A stretch of DNA of 64,000 bases from an uncultured Flavobacteriales bacterium (GTDB lineage: Bacteria > Bacteroidota > Bacteroidia > Flavobacteriales > Weeksellaceae). The translations under genes were made by a program, and so were the position numbers. The stretch lies in contig CALFIE010000087.1 of the NCBI GenBank assembly GCA_937876095.1, positions 3,396 through 67,395 of the forward strand, written 5' to 3'. Below, in pieces: positions 8,249 through 16,148 of the stretch; the stretch's first letter is position 1, and each line of letters starts with the position of its first letter. A model generated the notes under the pieces. That model was not told the origin of the DNA. It did not search any database and was given only the letters and a program-made list of their open reading frames with translations.

Positions 8249-10396
8249 TTACTCCACAATTTTAAAATCCAATTGTTTGGCTACCAAATTTGCTTTTACG
8301 ACTTTTATTTTGATACGGTCTCCTAATTGATAAGTATTGCCTGTTCTTTTGCCGATTATAGAATGTGATTTCTGATCGTGGAAGTAGGAATCATCCATCA
8401 AATCTCGTAATTTGATCATTCCTTCTGCTCCGTTTTCTGGGATTTCTACCCAAAATCCGTATTCTGCAACTCCCGAAATTACGCCTTCAAAAATTTCTCC
8501 CAAATGTTTCTCCATAAATTTCACTTGCATAAATTTGATGGAATCTCTTTCTGCATCTGCAGCAAGACGTTCCATATCACTGCAATGTTTGGCTTTTTCC
8601 TGAATTTCTTCTCTGTACGGAGATTTTCCTTTGTCTAGGTAATGCTGCAACAATCTATGTGCAATAAGATCGGGATATCTACGAATTGGCGAGGTAAAAT
8701 GTGAGTAATGATCAAAACCAAGACCGTAATGTCCTACATTTTCAGTAGAATAAACGGCTTTGCTCATACTTCGCATTGCCAAAGTTTCAATCATATTTTC
8801 TTCGCCTTTTCCTTTCACATCTTGCAATAATTTATTCATAGATTCGGCTACTTTTTTGGTATTTGCCAAATTGAGTTTGTAGCCAAAAGTGGCCACAAAA
8901 TCCTTTAGAGCCAATAATTTGGTAGGATCTGGATCATCGTGAATCCTATAAATAAAGGTGTTGTTGGTAATTTCCCCACGTTTGTTGAGTGATACAAATT
9001 CGGAGACTTTTCGGTTTGCCAAAAGCATAAATTCTTCGATCAAATGATTAGAATCTTTCGAAATTTTGAAATACACACCAATTGGTTCGCTGTTTTCGTC
9101 TAAATTGAAACGAACTTCGCTTCTATCAAAGGTAATTGCGCCATTTTTGATGCGGTCTTTGCGTAAAATTTTAGCCAATTTATCTAACTCCAAAATTTCT
9201 TTTGCCAAATCTCCTTTTCCTGTTTCTATGCGTTCTTGCGCTTCTTCGTAAGTAAATCTACGGGCAGAATGTATCACGGTTCTACCGAACCATTGTTTCA
9301 AAATTTCGGCTTTATCGTTCAATTCAAAAACGGCAGAAAATGTGTATTTGTCTTCGTTTGGTCGCAAACTGCAGACATCATTACTCAAAACTTCGGGCAA
9401 CATAGGAACCACTCTATCAACCAAATACACCGAAGTTGCTCTTTTGTACGCTTCTTCATCAAGCAAAGTTCCGGGTTTCACGTAGTGTGAAACGTCTGCA
9501 ATATGAACACCGATTTCCCAATTTCCGTTTTCTAATTTTTCTAAAGAAAGAGCATCATCAAAATCTTTGGCATCTTTTGGATCGATGGTAAAAGTGAGGG
9601 TTTTGCGCATATCTCTGCGGTTTTTCACTTCTGCTGCGGTAATTTTTCGGTTGATTTTGTCGGCTTCTTGTTCTACTTCTGCTGGAAACTGATATGGTAA
9701 ACCATATTGCGCAAGTATGGAGTGGATTTCGGTCTCGTGTTCGCCTGATTTGCCGAGAACTTGGGTAATTTCACCGTCTGGATTTTTAGAATTTTCTTCC
9801 CAACCTAACATTTTCACCACGACTTTGTCGCCATCTTCGGCGCCATTTATTTTTTGTCTTGGAATGAAAATATCATTGTTCATCTGCTTTTTATCTACGA
9901 TTACGAAGCCAAAATCTTTCTCTTTAATGAACTGAAAAGTCCCAACAAATGTATCATTTGCTCTTTCTAAAACCTCCAAAACGGAGCCCTCTAATTTTTT
10001 ACCTTTGAAATGGTAGGTTACTATAAGCACTTTGTCGCCTTGCAAAGCGTCTTTTACGTTTTTCTGATGTATGAAAATATCGTCTTCTATACCTTCTACT
10101 GTTACATACGCGTTTCCGTTGGTTGCAAAATCTATAATTCCAGTAAGTGTATCTGAAATCTGTAGGTTTACCATATATTTCAGCTTGTCGGTTTCTATAA
10201 TTTTGTTTTCTGCACGCAACTTATGGAGTGCTTGAATTACCAATTCTCTTTGGCGCGGATTTATATAATCTATACCATCTGCAATCTGTTTATAATTGTA
10301 GATTTTAGACGATTTTTTGTTCATAAAACGAAGAATTAACTTGCCGATTTCCCGTAGTTTATGTTCGTTTTTTTGTGATTTATGAGGTTGTTTCAT
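8249..10396 (-). CDS. rnr: Ribonuclease R
   Basis: This is a 715-residue 3'-5' exoribonuclease of the RNase II/R family. Domains in order: winged-helix N-terminus (about 15-75), cold-shock OB folds (about 80-225), the catalytic RNB domain starting at TFTIDPKDAKDFDDALS (about 258-275, with the Asp cluster that binds Mg2+), and a C-terminal S1 domain from about residue 630 (GEIFEGVISGVAEYGFWVEI). HYSHFTSPIRRYPDL is the conserved RNB tail. It degrades structured RNA in the cytoplasm and acts in quality control. It lies 52 bp downstream of rpiB, which is on the same strand. Confidence 0.95.
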   Translation of the reverse strand: MKQPHKSQKNEHKLREIGKLILRFMNKKSSKIYNYKQIADGIDYINPRQRELVIQALHKLRAENKIIETDKLKYMVNLQISDTLTGIIDFATNGNAYVTVEGIEDDIFIHQKNVKDALQGDKVLIVTYHFKGKKLEGSVLEVLERANDTFVGTFQFIKEKDFGFVIVDKKQMNNDIFIPRQKINGAEDGDKVVVKMLGWEENSKNPDGEITQVLGKSGEHETEIHSILAQYGLPYQFPAEVEQEADKINRKITAAEVKNRRDMRKTLTFTIDPKDAKDFDDALSLEKLENGNWEIGVHIADVSHYVKPGTLLDEEAYKRATSVYLVDRVVPMLPEVLSNDVCSLRPNEDKYTFSAVFELNDKAEILKQWFGRTVIHSARRFTYEEAQERIETGKGDLAKEILELDKLAKILRKDRIKNGAITFDRSEVRFNLDENSEPIGVYFKISKDSNHLIEEFMLLANRKVSEFVSLNKRGEITNNTFIYRIHDDPDPTKLLALKDFVATFGYKLNLANTKKVAESMNKLLQDVKGKGEENMIETLAMRSMSKAVYSTENVGHYGLGFDHYSHFTSPIRRYPDLIAHRLLQHYLDKGKSPYREEIQEKAKHCSDMERLAADAERDSIKFMQVKFMEKHLGEIFEGVISGVAEYGFWVEIPENGAEGMIKLRDLMDDSYFHDQKSHSIIGKRTGNTYQLGDRIKIKVVKANLVAKQLDFKIVE

Positions 10397-10453
10397 TTAC
10401 TTTTTTTCGGGGATGAGTTTTATAAAAAACTTAATCAAAAATTATTATTTAAT

Positions 10454-10885
10454 TTAAATGCACGAAATCTTCTCCACTCTTTTCTCGTGTCTACCTCCTT
10501 CGAAAGCAGTTTCTAAGAATTTTTTGACAATTTCAAGTGCTAGTTCTTTGGCAATAAATCTTGCAGGTAATGCAACCATATTGCAGTTGTTGTGTTGTCT
10601 TGCTAATTCTGCCAATTCGGGCATCCAACAAAGTGCACAACGGATTTTTTGGTGTTTGTTGGCGGTAAGTTGTACACCTTGTCCACTTCCACAAATTAGG
10701 ATTCCTATTTCGTTTTCTCCGTTTTCTATAGAAGTTGCAGCAGGATGTACAAAATCTGGGTAATCTACAGAATCAGTAGAGTAGGTGCCAAAATCCTGAA
10801 TTTCGTAGTGGTCTTTTAGTTGATTTTTTATAAATTCTTTGTATTCAAAACCAGCGTGGTCGCAAGCAATGGCTATTTTTTTCAT
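10454..10885 (-). CDS. rpiB: Ribose-5-phosphate isomerase B
   Basis: The 143-residue product begins KKIAIACDHAGFEYKEF, where the Asp-His pair is the RpiB substrate-binding signature, and contains GILICGSGQGVQLTANK with the catalytic Cys and phosphate loop. It interconverts ribose-5-phosphate and ribulose-5-phosphate in the pentose phosphate pathway. It is the first gene leftward of the candidate origin region and probably shares a transcript with rnr. Confidence 0.93.
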   Translation of the reverse strand: MKKIAIACDHAGFEYKEFIKNQLKDHYEIQDFGTYSTDSVDYPDFVHPAATSIENGENEIGILICGSGQGVQLTANKHQKIRCALCWMPELAELARQHNNCNMVALPARFIAKELALEIVKKFLETAFEGGRHEKRVEKISCI

Positions 10886-10932
10886 TTTTCAAAATACTTT
10901 ATAGATTCTTACAAATTTAACATTTATCTAGG

Positions 10933-10941
10933 TTATCCACA
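10933..10941 (+). promoter_or_regulatory. DnaA box (TTATCCACA)
   Basis: A perfect match to the high-affinity DnaA box lies 48 bp upstream of rpiB, in the candidate origin. Confidence 0.6.
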
Positions 10942-11082
10942 TTACATTTTGTTTATATTGATAAAATTAATTTTTTAAAATAGTAAAAATGAGTGTCTTG
11001 CAAAAATACAAGTAAGTTAACAAACTGACATAGCAGCAATTAACAATTGGTGAAATAGGGTGTTGAAATCAACCAAAATTGA

Positions 11083-11091
11083 TGTGGAAAA
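11083..11091 (-). promoter_or_regulatory. DnaA box (TTTTCCACA on minus strand)
   Basis: Matches TTWTNCACA on the minus strand in the middle of the candidate origin. Confidence 0.5.
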
Positions 11092-11238
11092 CTCGGTTGA
11101 AGTTTCCCTTTTTTTATCGGAAATTATTGTCTATAGCATTTACTTTTTGGTAATACAATACAAAAGATGTGGGAATTTTTAGGGGTAATTTCTGCAAGTT
11201 CTCCATAGTGAAATTCTTAATATCACAAATGATTTTAC

Positions 11239-11247
11239 TTATACACA
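11239..11247 (+). promoter_or_regulatory. DnaA box (TTATACACA)
   Basis: Matches TTWTNCACA on the plus strand, next to an A/T-only tract at 11251-11270. Confidence 0.5.
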
Positions 11248-11486
11248 AATGTTAATAAAATTAAAAAAAGTATAACAATCAATCACTTACATTGTGAACT
11301 AAATATGAACATGATTACAACGGAATGTTACTAAATAATACCAAAAAACTTATGAGCATTACCAACATCACTCTACAACAAGCAATATTTTCTTTTTATT
11401 AATTAAAAAAAATTGTTGATTATCTATTGTTGATTCGGTTGTGGAAATTTTTGAGAAGATTTTTATTTTTTCCGCTTTATAAAACG

Positions 11487-11494
11487 TAATTTTG
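11487..11494 (+). promoter_or_regulatory. Putative -7 element of the pgk promoter
   Basis: TAATTTTG fits the Bacteroidota -7 consensus TAnnTTTG and lies 28 bp before the pgk ATG, which allows a short leader. I see no convincing -33 element. Confidence 0.4.
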
Positions 11495-11522
11495 TAATGC
11501 AAATTTCAAACCAAAAATTTTT

Positions 11523-12713
11523 ATGAAAACCATTAATGATTTTAATTTCAAAGACAAGAAAGCCTTAGTAAGAGTCGATTTCAATGTTCCGCAAGATGCA
11601 GATCTGAATGTGACTGATAATACCAGAATTGTTGCTGTAAAACCAACCATAGATAAAATTCTGAGTGATGGTGGTTCTGTAGTTATTATGACTCATCTTG
11701 GTAGACCAAAAGGTAAAGTTAGTGATCAGTTTTCATTAAAGCATATCATTCCTGAAATTGAAAAAGTATTAGGAAAATCTGTAAAGTTTGCTTCTGATTG
11801 TATTGGTGATGATGCGGTGAATTTATCAGCAAATCTTCAACCAGGTGAAATATTATTATTAGAAAATCTACGATTTTATAACGAAGAAGCAGCAGGAGAC
11901 AAAGATTTTGCAGAAAAATTATCAAAATTGGGAGATGCTTATGTGAATGATGCTTTTGGTACTGCACACAGAGCTCACGCTTCTACTGCAGTAATTGCAG
12001 AATATTTTCCTTCAACTAAATTTTTCGGTTTACTGATGGCAAAAGAATTAGAAGCTATAGATAAAGTACTTAGAAGTGGTGAAAAACCAGTTACCGCAAT
12101 TTTGGGTGGTTCAAAAGTTTCTACCAAAATTACGATTATCGAGAATATTTTACCAGCAGTTGATAACTTGATTATTGGGGGTGGAATGTCTTTTACTTTT
12201 GTAAAAGCATTGGGAGGAAATATTGGAACCTCCCTTTTAGAAGCTGATAAAATGGATTTGGCTATAGAAATTTTAGAGAAAGCAAAACAACACAATGTAC
12301 AAGTTTATTTACCTGTAGATGCTATTATTTCTGATAATTTTAGCAATGATGCCAATAAACAAGAAGTAGATATTTACCAGATTCCTGAAAATTGGATGGG
12401 GATGGATGCAGGTATAAAATCACAAGAATTATTTAATGATGTGATTTTGAATTCCAGAACTATTCTTTGGAATGGACCAATTGGTGTTTTCGAAATGGAT
12501 AATTTTGCAGGAGGAACTAAAGCTTTAGGCGACAGTATTTATGAAGCAACCAAGTTAGGAGCATTTTCTTTAGTTGGAGGTGGAGATTCTGTTGCTTTTG
12601 TGAAACAAAATGGTTACGAAGATAAAGTTTCTTATGTTTCTACAGGAGGAGGAGCAATGCTGGAATCTTTGGAAGGTTTGGAATTGCCTGGAGTGAAAGC
12701 AATAAATAAATAA
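11523..12713 (+). CDS. pgk: Phosphoglycerate kinase
   Basis: The 396-residue product has the standard PGK landmarks: VRVDFNVP near 17-24 and MTHLGRPKG near 57-65 for 3-phosphoglycerate binding, [11 protein letters not shown] near 143-153, GGSKVSTKI near 198-206 and the nucleotide-side GGGDSVAF near 354-361. It transfers phosphate from 1,3-bisphosphoglycerate to ADP in glycolysis. It is monocistronic: a strong hairpin follows and the next gene converges. It is the only rightward gene adjacent to the candidate origin. Confidence 0.96.
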   Translation: MKTINDFNFKDKKALVRVDFNVPQDADLNVTDNTRIVAVKPTIDKILSDGGSVVIMTHLGRPKGKVSDQFSLKHIIPEIEKVLGKSVKFASDCIGDDAVNLSANLQPGEILLLENLRFYNEEAAGDKDFAEKLSKLGDAYVNDAFGTAHRAHASTAVIAEYFPSTKFFGLLMAKELEAIDKVLRSGEKPVTAILGGSKVSTKITIIENILPAVDNLIIGGGMSFTFVKALGGNIGTSLLEADKMDLAIEILEKAKQHNVQVYLPVDAIISDNFSNDANKQEVDIYQIPENWMGMDAGIKSQELFNDVILNSRTILWNGPIGVFEMDNFAGGTKALGDSIYEATKLGAFSLVGGGDSVAFVKQNGYEDKVSYVSTGGGAMLESLEGLELPGVKAINK

Positions 12714-12731
12714 ACTAAATTTATTTTTATT

Positions 12732-12766
12732 AAAAAAAGTTCATGAATTTTCATGAACTTTTTTTT
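12732..12766. terminator. Bidirectional hairpin terminator after pgk
   Basis: An A-run plus GTTCATGA (12732-12746) pairs perfectly with TCATGAAC plus a T-run (12751-12765) around a 4-base loop. It can stop pgk and the converging methyltransferase transcript. Confidence 0.85.
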
Positions 12767-12843
12767 GTTGGTTAATTTTCCTTTTTCATTAAAAATTTTA
12801 AAAAATTGACGAGAATTTGACCTTCAGAATTACCCCAAATTTC

Positions 12844-13695
12844 TTATTTCTCAATTTTTCTGATAATATATATCAAACTGGAAAATTCGCCCGATTTTGA
12901 TGCTTTTATGTTAGAAATCGCTCCGTGAATGCCACCAAAAAACCAAAAAAGAGGGTTTTTCTTATATTTTTCGCTCAACGTAGAAATATAGTAAGAGTCG
13001 AGTAGGAGTGGTTTTATTTTTTCTAATTTCCAATTTTGGTTGTTCATTAGTTTTTCCATTCCTGATTTTGAGAAATGAAAAATATGTCGAGGAACATCAT
13101 AAGCTGCCCAAAATTCTTTGTAATATTTTGCATCATACGAAGTATGATTAGGAACTGCTATTATTAAACAACCATTTAATTTTAGTTTTTGATGAAAGAG
13201 AGAAAGCATTTCACTTTGATTTTCTATGTGCTCAAAAACGTGCCACATTGTAATTACGTCTATACTTTCGTTTTTAATTTCATTAAGATTAGTAATGAAT
13301 TTTGTTTTAGAAGTTTTTAGTTGTGCCGCATTTCTAGCAATATCATTTGGTTCTAATCCGAAAGTTTCTACATCTTTTTCTATCTGTTTAATAAATTCAC
13401 CTGCACCACAACCGTAATCTAAAACTCGTGGATATTCATTACTTTTTGTTTCTTGTAAGATTTTATTAGTTTCTGCAATTACAATATTTCTTTTGTAATT
13501 GAGATTAAAAGACTGTAAAAATTTGTACAATTTTTGTTTGAGAGATCCAGTATCTTGGTGGTGTGAAATATAATCTTCGCTTTCGTAATATTTATCAATA
13601 TTTTCAGGAATAGGAGTGGTTTTAAGAATACCATTAATTTCGGTTTCTTGTATTTCAAAAATTTCTTGTGATAAGAAATGGTCTTTTATTTTCAT
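12844..13695 (-). CDS. Class I SAM-dependent methyltransferase
   Basis: From MKIKDHFLSQEIF the product has 283 residues; the frame extends 15 codons upstream but through low-complexity intergenic DNA. Motif I is VLDYGCGAGEF at about 91-101, the acidic end of the second strand is FGLEPNDIA, and IDVITMWHVFEHIEN at about 140-154 fits the Methyltransf_11/23 group. The N-terminal ~60 residues contain tyrosine- and His-rich YYESEDYISHHQDTGS, common to a Bacteroidota subgroup of unknown substrate. It lies just downstream of mnmG, separated by a parS site. Confidence 0.8.
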   Translation of the reverse strand: MKIKDHFLSQEIFEIQETEINGILKTTPIPENIDKYYESEDYISHHQDTGSLKQKLYKFLQSFNLNYKRNIVIAETNKILQETKSNEYPRVLDYGCGAGEFIKQIEKDVETFGLEPNDIARNAAQLKTSKTKFITNLNEIKNESIDVITMWHVFEHIENQSEMLSLFHQKLKLNGCLIIAVPNHTSYDAKYYKEFWAAYDVPRHIFHFSKSGMEKLMNNQNWKLEKIKPLLLDSYYISTLSEKYKKNPLFWFFGGIHGAISNIKASKSGEFSSLIYIIRKIEK

Positions 13696-13762
13696 ATTAG
13701 ATGTAAAATGTATAATGTAAAAAGTACAATGTACAATCAAACTTCATATTGTATTTTTTAAA

Positions 13763-13778
13763 TGTTTCACGTGAAACA
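13763..13778. promoter_or_regulatory. parS centromere-like site 1
   Basis: TGTTTCACGTGAAACA is a perfect 16-bp palindrome matching the ParB-binding parS consensus. It abuts the mnmG stop codon. An identical site lies upstream of mnmG at 15660-15675. Confidence 0.88.
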
Positions 13779-15641
13779 TTATTTTAAATAAATTAATAAA
13801 ACGTTGATATCAGAAGGAGAAACCCCAGAAATTCTGGAAGCTTGTGCAATTGTTTTTGGTTGAATTTTGGTAAATTTCTGTCTGGCTTCAGTAGAAATGG
13901 AGTTGAGTTTGCTATAATCAAAATCTTCTGGTATTTTGATGGTTTCAAGACGAAGAAGTTTTGCAACGTTTTCACGCTCTTTATCTATATATCCTTTGTA
14001 TTTGATGTTGATTTCTGCTTGTTCTCTTTCTTCTTCATTGTATTGTGAAGATTTATCTTTTATAATATCTATTTCTTCTAATTTTTCCAAGCTCATATTT
14101 GGTCTTGTTAGGAAATGTGCTGCTCTGTACGACTGATCTACAGGAGAGGATTCTATACTTTCTAAAATAGGATTAATGACTGCTGGTTTTAGAGAAGTTT
14201 CTTTAAGGAAGGTTTCTAATTCGGTAGATTTTTTAATTTTTTCTTCTACTTTTCTTAATCGTTCTTCCTTTGCTAGTCCTAATTTGAATGATTTTTCTGT
14301 TAATCTAACATCTGCATTGTCTTGACGGAGAAGTAGTCTGTATTCTGCTCTAGAAGTAAACATACGATATGGTTCTTCTGTACCTTTTGTGATGAGATCA
14401 TCTATAAGAACTCCGATATATGCTTCGTCTCTGTTTAAAATAAATTCAGGTTTTTCATGAACTTTATTATGAGCATTTATTCCAGCCATTAAACCTTGTC
14501 CTGCTGCTTCTTCGTAACCAGTAGTTCCATTTATTTGACCAGCAAAATATAGGTTTTCAATTAATTTTGTTTCTAAAGTATGTTTGAGTTGAGTAGGAGG
14601 GAAGTAGTCATATTCTATAGCATAACCTGGTCTAAAAATTTTAGCTTTTTCAAAACCTGGAACGTGTTGTAATGCAAGTAATTGAACTTCCTCAGGTAAA
14701 GAAGAACTGAAACCATTTACATACACTTCTACGGTTTTCCAACCTTCTGGTTCAGCAAATAATTGGTGGCGATTTCTCTCTGCAAATCTGTTTATTTTAT
14801 CTTCAATACTTGGACAATATCGCGGTCCTATACTTTGTATTGTACCATTAAACATCGGAGATTTTTCAAATCCTGTTTTCAAAATTTCGTGAACATTATC
14901 GTTGGTATAAGTGATATAGCAACTACGTTGATTGGTTAATTTTGGGGTATCTAAATAGGAAAATTTCTGCGGATTTTCGTCGCCTTTTTGTTCTTCCATC
15001 TTGCTATAATCCAATGTTCTACCATCTACACGAACAGGAGTTCCTGTCTTCATTCTACCAGAATCAAAACCCAAGTCTACTAGTTGTTCTGTAATACCAA
15101 ATGCTTTAGGTTCTCCCATTCTTCCACCTCCTAATTGTTTTTCACCAACGTGAATTAGACCATTTAGGAAAGTACCATTGGTTAATACTACCGATTTTCC
15201 TTTGATTTCTACACCAAGAGAGGTAACTACACCTTCAATTTTTCCATTATTTATGTTAAGAGATTTAACCATATCCTGAAAAAAATCAAGATTTGGAGTA
15301 TTTTCTAGTGCAAAACGCCATTCTTCTGCAAATTTCATACGATCGTTTTGTGTTCTAGGTGACCACATTGCAGGTCCTTTTGATAAATTTAGCATTTTGA
15401 ATTGTATTGCAGAATTGTCTGCAATAATACCAGAATAACCACCTAAAGCATCAATTTCTCTTACAATTTGTCCTTTTGCGATTCCTCCCATTGCTGGATT
15501 ACAAGACATTTGACCAATGGTTTGCATATTCATCGTAACCAAAATAGTTTTAGAACCTAAATTGGCAGCAGCAGCAGCAGCTTCGCAACCAGCGTGACCT
15601 GCTCCTACTACAATAACATCGTATATTTCGTTAAATAACAT
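13779..15641 (-). CDS. mnmG: tRNA uridine-5-carboxymethylaminomethyl modification enzyme MnmG
   Basis: This is the 620-residue FAD/NAD-binding subunit that, with MnmE, installs (carboxymethyl)aminomethyl groups at U34. Seen: the dinucleotide-binding VVGAGHAGCEAAAAAA near residue 10, MSCNPAMGGIAKGQ near 45-58, the conserved catalytic-region segment ATQ-like GTFLNGLIHVGE near 155-167, GQINGTTGYEEAAGQG near 370-385, and the C-terminal helical domain ending SRISGVSPSDINVLLIYLK. Length is normal. Both flanks carry identical parS palindromes, and the gene is 2.3 kb from the candidate origin. Confidence 0.95.
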   Translation of the reverse strand: MLFNEIYDVIVVGAGHAGCEAAAAAANLGSKTILVTMNMQTIGQMSCNPAMGGIAKGQIVREIDALGGYSGIIADNSAIQFKMLNLSKGPAMWSPRTQNDRMKFAEEWRFALENTPNLDFFQDMVKSLNINNGKIEGVVTSLGVEIKGKSVVLTNGTFLNGLIHVGEKQLGGGRMGEPKAFGITEQLVDLGFDSGRMKTGTPVRVDGRTLDYSKMEEQKGDENPQKFSYLDTPKLTNQRSCYITYTNDNVHEILKTGFEKSPMFNGTIQSIGPRYCPSIEDKINRFAERNRHQLFAEPEGWKTVEVYVNGFSSSLPEEVQLLALQHVPGFEKAKIFRPGYAIEYDYFPPTQLKHTLETKLIENLYFAGQINGTTGYEEAAGQGLMAGINAHNKVHEKPEFILNRDEAYIGVLIDDLITKGTEEPYRMFTSRAEYRLLLRQDNADVRLTEKSFKLGLAKEERLRKVEEKIKKSTELETFLKETSLKPAVINPILESIESSPVDQSYRAAHFLTRPNMSLEKLEEIDIIKDKSSQYNEEEREQAEINIKYKGYIDKERENVAKLLRLETIKIPEDFDYSKLNSISTEARQKFTKIQPKTIAQASRISGVSPSDINVLLIYLK

Positions 15642-15659
15642 ATTCTAAAAAATTAAAAA

Positions 15660-15675
15660 TGTTTCACGTGAAACA
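15660..15675. promoter_or_regulatory. parS centromere-like site 2
   Basis: Second perfect copy of TGTTTCACGTGAAACA, in the 91-bp gap between mnmG and ybeY, 19 bp upstream of the mnmG start. A ParB bound here could also influence mnmG transcription, which is inference. Confidence 0.88.
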
Positions 15676-15732
15676 TTTTCTAAGTTTATATTAAAAATTT
15701 CAGAAGATTATAGTTTTATTTTATTTAAAAAA

Positions 15733-16146
15733 TTAATTTTCTATCCATTTCTGAAGATAGAAATCTTCTTTTTTTCGCATTTCTGCCTGTTGTATTTCAG
15801 ATTTATCTTGATATCCGCACAAATGTAAAATTCCGTGTGCTAAAACTCTTCGTAATTCTTCTTCCAAATTGGTAGAAAGTTCTATTGAATTGTCTGAAAT
15901 TCGCGGCAAAGATACAAAAATATCACCTGAAATTATTTTACCTTGTACATAATCAAAAGTGATGATGTCTGTATAATAATTGTGCTGTAAATAGTCTTGA
16001 TTTATTTTTAATAAAAAATCATCATTACAAAAAATATAATTGATGGTGCCAAGTTTTTTACCTTCTGCTAAAATGATATTTTCTAACCAATTTTGGTAAA
16101 TAGAGAAGTTTTGTTCGGTAATATTTTCAAAGAAAAAATGTATCAT
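15733..16146 (-). CDS. ybeY: Endoribonuclease YbeY
   Basis: The start at MIHFFFENI gives 137 residues. The zinc site HGILHLCGYQDKSE (HxxxHxxxxxD variant of the family HGxLHLxGYDH) is near residues 103-116, preceded by the conserved YYTDIITFDY strand and SGDIFVSLPRI. YbeY is a single-strand endoribonuclease involved in 16S rRNA 3' maturation and ribosome quality control. It follows the patatin gene by 2 bp and so belongs to the same transcript. Confidence 0.9.
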   Translation of the reverse strand: MIHFFFENITEQNFSIYQNWLENIILAEGKKLGTINYIFCNDDFLLKINQDYLQHNYYTDIITFDYVQGKIISGDIFVSLPRISDNSIELSTNLEEELRRVLAHGILHLCGYQDKSEIQQAEMRKKEDFYLQKWIEN

Positions 16147-16148
16147 AT

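Larger units (their letters stand above)
10886..11522. other. Candidate chromosomal replication origin (oriC)
   Basis: A 637-bp gene-free, AT-rich gap lies between divergent rpiB and pgk. It holds three matches to the bacterial DnaA-box consensus TTWTNCACA: TTATCCACA at 10933-10941 (+), TGTGGAAAA at 11083-11091 (reading TTTTCCACA on -) and TTATACACA at 11239-11247 (+). A near match, TGTGGAAAT, is at 11440-11448 (-). Between the boxes are A/T-only tracts (10965-10981 and 11251-11270) that could serve as the unwinding element. Two perfect parS sites lie 2.2 and 4.1 kb away and mnmG (gidA), a frequent origin neighbour, lies between them. Genes left of the gap run almost entirely leftward. dnaA is not in the window and no skew was computed, so this remains a candidate. 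Confidence 0.55.

Noticed and set aside
10886..11522. A short gene within the long rpiB-pgk gap
   Set aside because: I found no start codon with an open frame of useful length on either strand; the region is low-complexity and dotted with stops.
11746..12295. Minus-strand open frames inside pgk
   Set aside because: They are complementary-strand shadows of a highly conserved gene and show no protein-like features.
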